A stretch of DNA of 64,000 nucleotides, from contig NZ_JBBUTK010000001.1 in assembly GCF_039592695.1 (NCBI RefSeq), positions 620,001 through 684,000 on the forward strand, read 5' to 3'. Below the pieces are notes generated by a model that had not been told where the DNA came from, ran no database searches, and saw only the letters and a list, made by a program, of their open reading frames with translations. Made by a program: the position numbers and the translations under genes. The DNA comes from Flagellimonas_A sp039592695 (GTDB taxonomy: Bacteria; Bacteroidota; Bacteroidia; Flavobacteriales; Flavobacteriaceae). This document shows, piece by piece, positions 16,970 through 25,087 of the stretch (its first letter is position 1; each line of letters starts with the position of its first letter).

Positions 16970-18430
16970 TTATTTGAATCCTACTGGTGGATTGTCCAAA
17001 TACATATTGTCTTTTATTGGTGTGAACATTTTTGAGCTGGTAAACATTTTGGCAGGCATTTGAACTTCAAAGCTAAACTTGGCACTTGCAGCTCCAATCT
17101 CTTGAAGGGCTCTTGCCAATAAAGGCTCGTCTTCTTCACCCAAAACACCCAAGTTGGCCAAGTCTTCCTGCAATTCAATGTCGGGAGCCAGTCCATTTGT
17201 GTAGTCAAAAAATCCATCAGCATTTTCATTGCGGCCTACTAAGGGTTGGATGGCCCAACTATTATTGGGATTAATCTGATTTTCTCTGGCAGCATCATAG
17301 ATAAAGCTATTTTCAGGATCATCCACCATGGTGATCGAAAACTCATTCTTACCGCGGGTCGTTTCCCCGATATGGATGACATCAATGTAAGGGGCCAAAC
17401 CGTTCATGACCAATTCGCTGGCAGAAGCGGAGCTGTTTGTGGCCAAAACATACACTTTGTCAAGATTTAATGAGTTCAAAGGCACACCAGAACTTACTTC
17501 GGTGGCAAAATAGTCTTCCAATTGTGCAGCGGAGAACTGTGACTGAATTTTATCGTTCCAACGTTGTCGAATGTACAAATCGTTGGTGTTGGTGCCATAG
17601 ACCATACTGGCCAATAATCGTGAGGTGTTTACTGAACCTCCTGGATTATAGCGCATATCCAAAACCAATTCCGTACATCCATCTGCAACAAATTGAGCAA
17701 AGGCATCGTTAAGCTCTACATTAAAATTACGGTTAAAGCCGTTGTACATTAAGTAAGCAACTTTGATTCCATCGACATCCAAGGTTTTAGCCACTAAAAT
17801 TGGATTTTCTTCCAAACCTTCCATTTTGGTCAATGTTACTTCTTCTCCCGTAGGGGTAACCGTATTGTTCTCTATTGTAGCGAGCCCCAAAGTATAGGTG
17901 TCATTATCTCCAAAAAGTAATTCAATATAATTGTCGAGGTTCAAGGTCTGTCCGTCGATTTCAGTGAACAAATCTCCGCGTTCAATATCCTTGGTGTCGG
18001 CATCTGAACCCGCTATGATATAGCGCACATAGCCAAAAAGGTCATTACTGTCTGCAAAACGCACGAGACCGAATTCCAACCCATTGCTTTTAGAGATACC
18101 GACCAAATTGTTTACCAATGCCGTATAATCTTCGTTGGCAAAGCTAAAACGGTCTTCAGAAAACTGTATACTATTGTAAAAATCATCAGGATCAGGTGTG
18201 GCCGCTAAAAAAGCTGCATAGGCTTCCGCATCATCATCTTTGGTGTCCGCTAGGTCAGGGACTTCCGCTTGCCAAAAATACCAAAGGTTCATGGCTTTCC
18301 ACATGAAATCCTGTGTAGGGAAATCAGCAATAATGGGAGGATTCGTGTTGGGGTTTTGAATGCCATCATCATCATTGCTACAACTTAGCATAAACGATGC
18401 GGCCAAAAACAAAAGGATGTACTTTTTCAT
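16970..18430 (-). CDS. S41-family (C-terminal processing) peptidase lipoprotein
   Basis: The 486-residue protein has a lipoprotein signal with Cys17 (FMLSCSNDDD). A PDZ-like part lies near residues 105-200 (VRYIIAGSDADTKDIERGDL). The S41 domain carries ELVLDMRYNPGGSVNTSRLL (254-273) and the serine-lysine dyad region NSSASASELVMNGL (332-345). It is probably attached to a membrane facing the periplasm and cleaves unknown proteins. It is convergent with btuB and divergent from the ECF sigma operon. The D/N-rich linker after the lipid cysteine is common in surface lipoproteins of this phylum. Confidence 0.88.
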   Translation of the reverse strand: MKKYILLFLAASFMLSCSNDDDGIQNPNTNPPIIADFPTQDFMWKAMNLWYFWQAEVPDLADTKDDDAEAYAAFLAATPDPDDFYNSIQFSEDRFSFANEDYTALVNNLVGISKSNGLEFGLVRFADSNDLFGYVRYIIAGSDADTKDIERGDLFTEIDGQTLNLDNYIELLFGDNDTYTLGLATIENNTVTPTGEEVTLTKMEGLEENPILVAKTLDVDGIKVAYLMYNGFNRNFNVELNDAFAQFVADGCTELVLDMRYNPGGSVNTSRLLASMVYGTNTNDLYIRQRWNDKIQSQFSAAQLEDYFATEVSSGVPLNSLNLDKVYVLATNSSASASELVMNGLAPYIDVIHIGETTRGKNEFSITMVDDPENSFIYDAARENQINPNNSWAIQPLVGRNENADGFFDYTNGLAPDIELQEDLANLGVLGEEDEPLLARALQEIGAASAKFSFEVQMPAKMFTSSKMFTPIKDNMYLDNPPVGFK

Positions 18431-18560
18431 AGCTTTTTAATTAAGGGCTTCGCAACAATTGTTCCAAAAAGGGAGTCACGTTTGTTATTTACGTAATTTC
18501 CCTAGCAATTAGTTTTTGAAATCCTAAAATACTTACATCCAGAGGAAATAAAAATTATTT

Positions 18561-18585
18561 GTAACAATTTTCGATATACGTCGTC
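18561..18585 (+). promoter_or_regulatory. ECF-type promoter candidate before the sigma operon
   Basis: GTAACA (18561-18566) and CGTCGTC (18579-18585) sit in a GTAAC-N16-CGTC arrangement, using the second CGTC. This is typical of promoters read by ECF sigma factors. The position, about 50 bp before the sigma gene, suggests autoregulation. It does not resemble the housekeeping TAnnTTTG promoters elsewhere in the window. Confidence 0.55.
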
Positions 18586-18633
18586 ATCAAGGTAAGAACG
18601 GCAAAAAAGAACGTTCTACGGCACAACCATCAA

Positions 18634-19143
18634 ATGAAACAGGCAGAATTTATAAATGCTGTGATGCCCTTTAAGGACAAGCTCTACAGACTGGCAAAAC
18701 GTTTGCTGGTCTCTAGGGAAGAGGCAGAAGACGCTACCCAAGAAGTGCTGATGCGCCTTTGGACGAAGCAAAAGGACATGGAACGGATAAAATCTGTGGA
18801 AGCCTTTGCGATGACCATGACCAAGAACTTTTGCCTAGACCGGTTAAAATCAAGACAGGCCGGAAACTTAAAACTGGTGCACAGCAATTACAGCGACGAA
18901 AGCACATCACTGCAAAAACAGTTGGAAGCAAAAGACAGTGTCAACTGGGTAGAACAGATCATGGAAGATTTGCCCGAGCAGCAAAAAATGGTATTACAAT
19001 TGCGGGATGTGGAGGAATATGATTTTGAAGAAATATGTGAACTGTTGGATATGAAACCCACAGCAGCCCGTGTGACCCTTTCAAGGGCCCGAAAAGTGGT
19101 CAGGGAAAAACTTATAGAAAAACATAGCTATGGAATTGGATAA
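18634..19143 (+). CDS. ECF-family RNA polymerase sigma factor
   Basis: The 169-residue protein has sigma region 2 (LYRLAKRLLVSREEAEDATQ then EVLMRLW, about 17-43) and region 4 (LPEQQKMVLQLRDVEEYDFE then EICELLDMKPTAARVTLSRA, about 112-152). There is no region 1 or 3, as expected for ECF sigmas. It directs polymerase to a small regulon. The next gene overlaps it by 14 bp and encodes a membrane protein that is probably its anti-sigma partner. An ECF-like promoter lies upstream. Confidence 0.93.
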   Translation: MKQAEFINAVMPFKDKLYRLAKRLLVSREEAEDATQEVLMRLWTKQKDMERIKSVEAFAMTMTKNFCLDRLKSRQAGNLKLVHSNYSDESTSLQKQLEAKDSVNWVEQIMEDLPEQQKMVLQLRDVEEYDFEEICELLDMKPTAARVTLSRARKVVREKLIEKHSYGIG

Positions 19144-19567
19144 AAACATAGAAAAATTACTGGAAAAGTATTTTGAGGCGACCACCACGGTAGCCGAAGA
19201 GGCAACATTGCGAGATTACTTCGCACAAGAACACGTGGCAACACATCTTGAGCAGTATCGCCCGATGTTCAATTATTTTTCCAGCGCCAAGGAAGAACGT
19301 TACACAAAGCAGGTGCCATTAAAACCTAGAAAGAAACTTGATTACAGATGGATTTCCGCTGCTGCAGCTGTCGTGTTGGCCTTTGGCATCTATTTTGGTG
19401 CAGATAGTTATCAATCGTACCATGAGCAAAAACAGGCTGAATATGCATATCAAGAAACAAAGAAGGCATTGAGTCTGTTGGCTGAAAACTTTGGTAAGGG
19501 CACAGAAAAAATGGCCTATCTGCAAGAGTTTGAAGTCGCAAAAGCAAAAGTGTTTAACGAAAATTAA
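19130..19567 (+). CDS. Single-TM protein, putative anti-sigma factor
   Basis: This 145-residue product overlaps the end of the sigma gene by 14 bp. The N-terminal part is acidic and helical (KNIEKLLEKYFEATTTVAEE ATLRDYF), as in anti-sigma domains of this phylum that begin with an 'LLEKYFxGxTT' helix. One membrane helix follows at about residues 74-92 (WISAAAAVVLAFGIYFGA), then a helical outer part. Position, overlap and topology suggest it holds the sigma factor at the membrane. No zinc-binding HxxxCxxC motif is present. The role is inferred. Confidence 0.65.
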   Translation: MELDKNIEKLLEKYFEATTTVAEEATLRDYFAQEHVATHLEQYRPMFNYFSSAKEERYTKQVPLKPRKKLDYRWISAAAAVVLAFGIYFGADSYQSYHEQKQAEYAYQETKKALSLLAENFGKGTEKMAYLQEFEVAKAKVFNEN

Positions 19568-19577
19568 AAACAAAAAG

Positions 19578-20120
19578 ATGAAAAAGTATATGTTGATTTT
19601 ATTGATTGCGGTGATGCCGATTACAGGTTTTGCACAATCGCTTTTTGATAAGTATGAAGATTTAGACGATGTAACCTCCGTGGTCGTTTCAAAAAAGGCA
19701 TTTGAACTGTTGGCCAAAATGGATATTGAGGTCGATGACCCCGAAGCACAAGACTTTATGGATATCGCCACCAGTGTGAACAGTCTAAAAGTCTTTACCA
19801 CTGACAACCAATCCATTGGTTCAGATATGAAAGCTTCTGTTGAGAAGTATTTGAAATCTTCCTCCTTGACAGAGCTCATGCGGGTAAAGGATAAAGATGC
19901 CAATGTAAAATTCTATATCAAAGAAGGCAAAGACAGTGACCATGTGAGCGAACTCTTGATGTTTGTGACAGGAATCAAGGATGTAGAGGCAAATGGAAGA
20001 AAGTTTGAAACTGTATTGTTGTCGTTGACAGGCAATATTGATTTGAACAAAATCAATTCATTGACCAAGAAGATGAACCTGCCCGAAGAATTGAACAAAG
20101 CAGGTAAAAAAGGAGAGTAA
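19578..20120 (+). CDS. DUF4252 protein, first of three
   Basis: The start is the ATG at 19578, which gives a signal peptide (MKKYMLILLIAVMPITGFAQ). The 180-residue product carries the DUF4252 pattern: FDKYEDLDDVTSVVVSKKAF near the start and DHVSELLMFVTGIKD, then ETVLLSLTGNIDLNKIN near the end. The family is secreted and of unknown function; many members sit behind ECF sigma genes. It lies 10 bp after the putative anti-sigma gene. It is clearly paralogous to the next two genes. Confidence 0.85.
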   Translation: MKKYMLILLIAVMPITGFAQSLFDKYEDLDDVTSVVVSKKAFELLAKMDIEVDDPEAQDFMDIATSVNSLKVFTTDNQSIGSDMKASVEKYLKSSSLTELMRVKDKDANVKFYIKEGKDSDHVSELLMFVTGIKDVEANGRKFETVLLSLTGNIDLNKINSLTKKMNLPEELNKAGKKGE

Positions 20121-20124
20121 AAAA

Positions 20125-20190
20125 GTGTACAGTAATCAGTAAACAGTGGTCATGTCTAGCATCTGTAAAGACCACTGTTTACTGAAGACT
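20125..20190. repeat. Period-7 array pair forming a 16-bp inverted repeat
   Basis: The left side has four 7-base units (GTGTACA, GTAATCA, GTAAACA, GTGGTCA; 20125-20152) and the right side three (GACCACT, GTTTACT, GAAGACT; 20170-20190). The arms TCAGT..GGTC (20136-20151) and GACC..ACTGA (20170-20185) are perfectly complementary over 16 bp around an 18-nt loop. The pair lies between two DUF4252 genes of one operon, so a hairpin in the message could lower downstream expression. Confidence 0.8.
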
Positions 20191-20252
20191 ACTTAGAAAC
20201 TATAAGAAACTTGCCCAGAGCTGCGTCTAAGGGTCAATCAAAAACGAACAAA

Positions 20253-20798
20253 ATGAAATATATATCAAAATCAATCGTAATCGCAGTGTTCATGCTGCCG
20301 TTGCTGGGCTTTTCCCAAAAGGCATTCGAGAAATTCGAGAACTCAGACAAGATAGGCTCGGTCACCATCAATAAAGCGATGATGGGTATTGTCGCCAGTA
20401 TGTCGGCAGATGAAAAGAACAAAGAGGCGCAAGATTTTATTGAACTGGCCAAAAGCATTGATAACATCAACGTATTTGTCAGTGAAGATGCGGGTGCATC
20501 CGCAGAAATGAACGCCACCGCCAAAAAGTACATCAAAAAGGCATCGTTGGAGTCGCTGATGAAAGTGAAAGACGATGATTCACATGTTGATTTTTATGTG
20601 AAAAGTGGAAAAGACGACGACCACGTGAGCGAGTTATTAATGATGGTCACAGGAATGGATGAAAAGGCGAAAGGGTCAAACATTGAAACGGTTTTGGTGA
20701 CCATGACCGGTGATATCGATTTGACCAAAGTGGGTTCTTTGGTGAACAAAATGAACCTTCCAAAAGATTTAAAGAAAGCCAACAAAAAAAGCGAATAG
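20253..20798 (+). CDS. DUF4252 protein, second of three
   Basis: The ATG at 20253 gives a signal peptide (MKYISKSIVIAVFMLPLLGF) and a mature protein of about 160 residues. It shares with its upstream neighbour the segments FEKFENSDKIGSVTINKAMM, KKYIKKASLESLMKVKDDDS and DHVSELLMMVTGMDE, ending in DLTKVGSLVNKMNLPKDLKK. Duplication of one gene explains the pair. It is probably exported to the periplasm or outer membrane. The 132-bp gap before it holds the period-7 inverted repeat. Confidence 0.85.
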   Translation: MKYISKSIVIAVFMLPLLGFSQKAFEKFENSDKIGSVTINKAMMGIVASMSADEKNKEAQDFIELAKSIDNINVFVSEDAGASAEMNATAKKYIKKASLESLMKVKDDDSHVDFYVKSGKDDDHVSELLMMVTGMDEKAKGSNIETVLVTMTGDIDLTKVGSLVNKMNLPKDLKKANKKSE

Positions 20799-20902
20799 TC
20801 AAAATCAGTATGGGCAGGTGTAACAAATGCTTGCCCATGCTTACCAATCAATCAAAATCAACTTGCCTCGTACTAATGCAACGGGGTCAAAAGAACAGAA
20901 CA

Positions 20903-21451
20903 ATGAGAACAATGAAAAATATAATCAAAACAGGCTTTTTGGCACTTACGATGGTGCTGGCCTCATGCTCATCACAGCAAAGCCTGCAAGAGTATTATGT
21001 GGATAATCAGGAAAATCCGAATTTTATTTCGTTGGATATTCCTGCCAGTATCCTAAAGATGGAAGAGGTTGATTTAAGTGAGACCCAACGTGATGCTGTT
21101 GAATCCCTCAAAAAATTCAATCTTTTGGCTTTTAAGAAGACCTCAGAAAATGCCACTGAGTATAAAGCAGAAAAGGCCAAGGTCAAAGAGATTTTAAAAG
21201 ACGATGAATTCATTGAGTTGATGAAAATCAATTCTGAATATGGCAGAGGCGTCATAAAATATTTGGGTGATGATGATGCCATTGATGAGGTCATTATCTA
21301 TGGCGACAGCAAAGAAAAGGGCTTTGCCTTGGTACGCGTGTTGGGCGACAATATGAATCCCGCCCACATCATACAATTGATGCAGGCCATTCAAAAATCG
21401 GAATACAAAGGTGAGGGACTGGGTGAAATCGGAAAATTTTTGAAAGGATAG
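20903..21451 (+). CDS. DUF4252 lipoprotein, third of three
   Basis: Two in-frame ATGs (20903 and 20912) are possible starts; both keep the lipoprotein signal TMVLASCSS. The mature protein is more diverged than the first two. It keeps the domain layout, with VDLSETQRDAVESLKKFNLL, VKEILKDDEFIELMKI and the late ALVRVLGDNMNPAHI segment in place of the LSLTGNIDL motif. It is the last gene of the ECF sigma operon and is followed by a strong terminator. Confidence 0.8.
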   Translation: MRTMKNIIKTGFLALTMVLASCSSQQSLQEYYVDNQENPNFISLDIPASILKMEEVDLSETQRDAVESLKKFNLLAFKKTSENATEYKAEKAKVKEILKDDEFIELMKINSEYGRGVIKYLGDDDAIDEVIIYGDSKEKGFALVRVLGDNMNPAHIIQLMQAIQKSEYKGEGLGEIGKFLKG

Positions 21452-21470
21452 ACCTGACCAATCTGACTGA

Positions 21471-21507
21471 AAAATCCCGAGCAATATGTGTTGTTCGGGA
21501 TTTTTTT
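21471..21507 (+). terminator. Terminator of the ECF sigma operon
   Basis: AAAATCCCGAGCAA (21471-21484) pairs with TTGTTCGGGATTTT (21491-21504), including one G-U pair, around a 6-nt loop, and runs into a stretch of seven T. Confidence 0.9.
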
Positions 21508-21602
21508 ATGCGGATAATTCACCATTTCTTAAAAAATATTGGTGACCTTCTTGTTATATTGGTGTCTTATTGAAAAGAACACTAACAAAAAGCTAAAAAA
21601 TT

Positions 21603-22421
21603 ATGGAAGATGCACAAAAATGGATAGATAAGGGCATTGATTTTGTTGTCGAATTTGGACCAAAGATTATCGGGGCTATTCTGATATATATTATAGGCTC
21701 TTGGATTATCAAGAAATTAATGAAAGTTTTGAGAAAGGTCATGGCCAAAGGAAGCTATGATCAATCGCTTCAAAAGTTTTTGGTGAACCTGGTTTCATGG
21801 GCCCTAAAAATCTTTTTGGTCATTATGGTAATCTCGACTTTGGGTGTTGAGACCACAAGTTTGGCTGCCGTAATTGCCGCTGCTGGCTTGGCTATCGGGC
21901 TTGCACTTCAGGGTTCATTGGGCAATTTTGCTGGCGGAGTACTGATCATGATTTTCAAGCCCTATAAGATTGGTGATTTGATTGAGGCGCAAGATGTGCT
22001 GGGTGTCGTAAAGGATATCCAGATTTTTACCACCAAATTGACCACTCCTGAAAATAAACTGGCCATTGTACCCAATGGGGCCATGGCAAACGGAAACATC
22101 ATCAATTACACAGCCGAGGGCAAAATACGCGTAGATACCGTTATTGGTGTCGGTTACGATGAAGATATCAAGAAAACCAAAGACGTATTGATGGAAGTTT
22201 TGACCTCAAACCCCAAGGTTTTGAGTGATCCTGCGCCATCTGTCAACGTGATGGAATTGGCCGATAGCTCGGTAAACTTTGCCGTTCGTCCTTTTTGTAA
22301 GCCTGAAGACTATTGGGACGTATATTTTGCCACTTATGAGGGCAGTAAATTGGCCCTTGACAAAGCTGGAATCGAAATTCCATATCCACACAGCGTTGAG
22401 ATTCACAAAGCGGAAGACTAA
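21603..22421 (+). CDS. mscS: Small-conductance mechanosensitive channel, MscS family
   Basis: The 272-residue protein opens under membrane tension and releases solutes after osmotic downshock. It has three membrane helices. The pore-lining third helix is SLAAVIAAAGLAIGLALQGS, followed by the beta domain LGNFAGGVLIMIFKPYKIGD and the conserved PNGAMANGNIINYT. The length is close to that of E. coli MscS (286). It has its own gap on both sides and a perfect hairpin after the stop. Confidence 0.93.
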   Translation: MEDAQKWIDKGIDFVVEFGPKIIGAILIYIIGSWIIKKLMKVLRKVMAKGSYDQSLQKFLVNLVSWALKIFLVIMVISTLGVETTSLAAVIAAAGLAIGLALQGSLGNFAGGVLIMIFKPYKIGDLIEAQDVLGVVKDIQIFTTKLTTPENKLAIVPNGAMANGNIINYTAEGKIRVDTVIGVGYDEDIKKTKDVLMEVLTSNPKVLSDPAPSVNVMELADSSVNFAVRPFCKPEDYWDVYFATYEGSKLALDKAGIEIPYPHSVEIHKAED

Positions 22422-22429
22422 ACAGTGAC

Positions 22430-22468
22430 TTTAAACCTTCAAGGTTTTAGAAACCTTGAAGGTTTAAA
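22430..22468. terminator. 18-bp perfect hairpin between mscS and purB
   Basis: The arms at 22430-22447 and 22451-22468 are perfectly complementary over 18 bp (beginning TTTAAACCTTC and ending GAAGGTTTAAA) with a 3-nt TAG loop. It fills nearly the whole 47-bp gap between the convergent stop codons and should terminate in both directions. Confidence 0.88.
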
Positions 22469-23812
22469 TTAGACACCCGTATAGTTTGATGGTGTGATAC
22501 AATTCAATTCATTTTTTATTTCTGGGGAGACATCAAGACTCCCGATAAAATCGGTTATCGACTTCTGGGTAATTTTCTCGTTGGTTCTGGTCAATCCCTT
22601 TAAGGCTTCATACGGATTTGGATAGCCCTCACGTCTCAAAATGGTCTGTATGGCCTCGGCCACCACGGCCCAATTATCTTCTAGGTCGGCATCGAATTTT
22701 TCTTTGTTCAGCACCAATTTGTTCAATCCCTTTAATGTGGATTGAAAAGCGATGAGCGTATGCGCAAAGGGCACCCCAACATTTCGGAGCGCTGTACTAT
22801 CGGTGAGGTCACGCTGCAACCTAGAAATGGGCAATTTTGCCGAAAGATGTTCAAAAAGGGCATTGGCAATGCCCAAATTTCCTTCAGAGTTCTCAAAATC
22901 AATGGGATTCACTTTATGTGGCATGGCGGAAGACCCGATTTCACCTTCCTTTATTTTTTGCTTGAAATAATCCATTGAAATATAGCTCCACAAATCCCTG
23001 TTCAAATCAATGATGATGGTATTGATACGCTTCAAACAGTCAAAAAGTGCTGCCAGATGGTCGTAATGTTCAATTTGTGTCGTGGGGAAGGAGTGGTGAA
23101 GCCCCAAACTCTCCTGAACAAATTGTTTTCCAAAACTTTTCCAATCAATATCAGGATACGCTACTTTATGGGCATTATAATTGCCCGTGGCTCCACCAAA
23201 TTTGGCAGCTGAGGGAATGTCATTCAACAAATCAAACTGCTGTTTCAGTCGCTCGACAAAGACTTTGATTTCTTTTCCCAATCGGGTAGGGGATGCAGGC
23301 TGCCCGTGCGTTCGGGCCAACATGGGTATAGCTGCCCACTCTGAGGCCATTGCTTTCAGTTTTTCGAAAACCTCAAAATATAGCGGAACATACACATCGT
23401 TCATCGCCTCTTTGATGGAAAGCGGAATCGCGGTATTGTTGATGTCTTGCGAGGTCAATCCGAAGTGGATGAATTCCTTGAACTTTTGCAATCCCAGAGC
23501 ATCAAATTTTTCCTTGATAAAATATTCTACGGCCTTTACATCATGGTTGGTGGTCTTCTCGATGTCTTTTATGGCCTGTGCATCAGCTGAAGAAAAGTTC
23601 AAGTAGATATTTCTGAGCGGTTCAAATGTTGCCACATCAAAATCCGCCAATTGTGGCAACGGTATTTCACATAGTCGGATAAAGTATTCGATTTCGACCT
23701 GTACCCGATATTTGATTAACGCTTCTTCAGAAAAATAACCTCCGAGGGCATTGGTCTTTGAGTGATAGCGTCCGTCGATTGGGGAAATGGCATTCAATGG
23801 GTTGAGCGACAT
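22469..23812 (-). CDS. purB: Adenylosuccinate lyase
   Basis: The enzyme cleaves SAICAR and adenylosuccinate in purine synthesis. The start is the ATG at 23812 (MSLNPLNAISPIDGRY), giving 447 residues; an ATG upstream would add nine unlikely residues. The superfamily signature SSAMPHKVNP is at 294-303, THGQPASPT at 168-176 and TSQDINNTA near 120. A TATCTTTG box (23844-23837 on this strand) about 25 bp before the start fits a Bacteroidota -7 element, though no well-spaced -33 was found. Confidence 0.97.
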   Translation of the reverse strand: MSLNPLNAISPIDGRYHSKTNALGGYFSEEALIKYRVQVEIEYFIRLCEIPLPQLADFDVATFEPLRNIYLNFSSADAQAIKDIEKTTNHDVKAVEYFIKEKFDALGLQKFKEFIHFGLTSQDINNTAIPLSIKEAMNDVYVPLYFEVFEKLKAMASEWAAIPMLARTHGQPASPTRLGKEIKVFVERLKQQFDLLNDIPSAAKFGGATGNYNAHKVAYPDIDWKSFGKQFVQESLGLHHSFPTTQIEHYDHLAALFDCLKRINTIIIDLNRDLWSYISMDYFKQKIKEGEIGSSAMPHKVNPIDFENSEGNLGIANALFEHLSAKLPISRLQRDLTDSTALRNVGVPFAHTLIAFQSTLKGLNKLVLNKEKFDADLEDNWAVVAEAIQTILRREGYPNPYEALKGLTRTNEKITQKSITDFIGSLDVSPEIKNELNCITPSNYTGV

Positions 23813-23858
23813 GCAGCTGCGGTTTTTAGGAAAACGCAAAGATACTCAAACCTTGCGT

Positions 23859-24431
23859 TCAATGGCCAAGTGCTTTCAATTCGTTCAAGGTTTTGGCGGC
23901 CCGGTTTTGATACCCTGTAGTGCCCGTGGCGATGGTTTGTTCCAAAACGGATTTCAATTCGGGGTGTATCCAAACAAATTTTTTCCCCAAATGAAACAAG
24001 CTGGTCATGGCGAATACCTTGGTGGCAATTTTGTGGTTTCCGATCAACCAATCAAAGCAGCATTCAGTGATTTTTTCCAAATGGCCATTCTGAAGTTTTT
24101 TGACGAAAACCTCCTTTTTTTGCTTGAAATGGGAAACAACGACCATCTCACAGATATGGGCCATGGGGCGAATGACCGATTCTGACCGCAATCCGCTCAA
24201 GTTGGTGCAGAATTCATCGATGTGGGGCAAAAGGATTTCCAGCTGTTTACGTAGGGCATTGTCCAGTACCCAACTACCATTAAAGGTGTCGTTCTTATCC
24301 TCCTCCGACACCTGTGAAAGCAATGGTTTCACCAGCTCAGGATGCTGTAAAACCTTGGCAACCAAGAAGTCTCTTTTTTCTTTAGTGAGACGCCCCTCAT
24401 TTAAAGCCAAAAGCAGTTGGTCTTTGGTCAC
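23859..24431 (-). CDS. Helical conserved hypothetical protein next to purB
   Basis: The 190-residue protein begins with GTG at 24431 (MTKDQLLLALNEGRLTKEKR) and appears almost all helical, with repeated short amphipathic helices such as ATKVFAMTSLFHLGKKFVWI that recall HEAT/ARM repeats. Homologues next to purB are often labelled adenylosuccinate lyase by position. No lyase motif is present, so that label is not supported. It lies 46 bp upstream of purB on the same strand. Function unknown. Confidence 0.65.
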   Translation of the reverse strand: MTKDQLLLALNEGRLTKEKRDFLVAKVLQHPELVKPLLSQVSEEDKNDTFNGSWVLDNALRKQLEILLPHIDEFCTNLSGLRSESVIRPMAHICEMVVVSHFKQKKEVFVKKLQNGHLEKITECCFDWLIGNHKIATKVFAMTSLFHLGKKFVWIHPELKSVLEQTIATGTTGYQNRAAKTLNELKALGH

Positions 24432-24619
24432 AAAAGCTTATTTTTATCCATTATAAATAAAAATCACATCCAAGCAACAGAATCTAGAGTTTATGAAATG
24501 AGCAAAAACTTTTTTAAGCATATTCTACGGGCATGATTAAAATAAGTTAATGCGAATTACTGAATGTGAAAAAATTTTTAGTTTTTTCATTTTTCAGAAA
24601 ACTATAAAATTTTAAACAG

Positions 24620-25087
24620 ATGAAAATACTAAAAATAGTAGGATGGGTGGCGTTGATAGCCTTAGTGGTCATTCAGTTTATTCGCCCTGACAAGAATATC
24701 ACTGAAAATACAGATTATGTAGCTGCGTTTGAGGCTGAAACAGCACCTAGTGTTGAAGTAAAACAACTGCTCGAGACAACATGCTATGATTGTCACAGTG
24801 ACAATACCACCTACCCTTGGTACAACAACGTTGCGCCTGTTTCTTTTTGGATGGCCCACCATGTAGAGGAAGGCAAAGAGCATTTGGATTTTTCTGATTG
24901 GGCAAACTATTCTGCCAAAAAGAAAGACCATAAATTGGAAGAGCTTATCGAGGAGGTTGAAGAAGGTGAAATGCCCTTAAAAGAATATACGTGGACGCAT
25001 GGTGAAGCCAAGTTGACCGAAGCCCAAAAAAAGCTGTTGATGGATTGGGCCCAAGAGGCTAGGTCTCAGTATCACATAGCGCAGTGA
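24620..25087 (+). CDS. Haem-binding domain protein (single CxxCH)
   Basis: The 155-residue protein has an N-terminal signal anchor (about residues 5-21) and one c-type haem motif CYDCH (55-59) inside LLETTCYDCHSDNTTYPWYN. The later SFWMAHHVEEGKEHLDFSDW and the TEAQKKLLMDWA end are typical of the haem_bd family (PF14376). It is probably membrane-anchored and periplasmic with one covalently bound haem; its redox partner is unknown. Its 3' end overlaps the convergent sirtuin gene by 29 bp. Confidence 0.88.
   Translation: MKILKIVGWVALIALVVIQFIRPDKNITENTDYVAAFEAETAPSVEVKQLLETTCYDCHSDNTTYPWYNNVAPVSFWMAHHVEEGKEHLDFSDWANYSAKKKDHKLEELIEEVEEGEMPLKEYTWTHGEAKLTEAQKKLLMDWAQEARSQYHIAQ

Noticed and set aside
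23859..24431. Second adenylosuccinate lyase (label often given to relatives)
   Set aside because: The protein is short and helical and has none of the lyase signatures; the true purB is the next gene.
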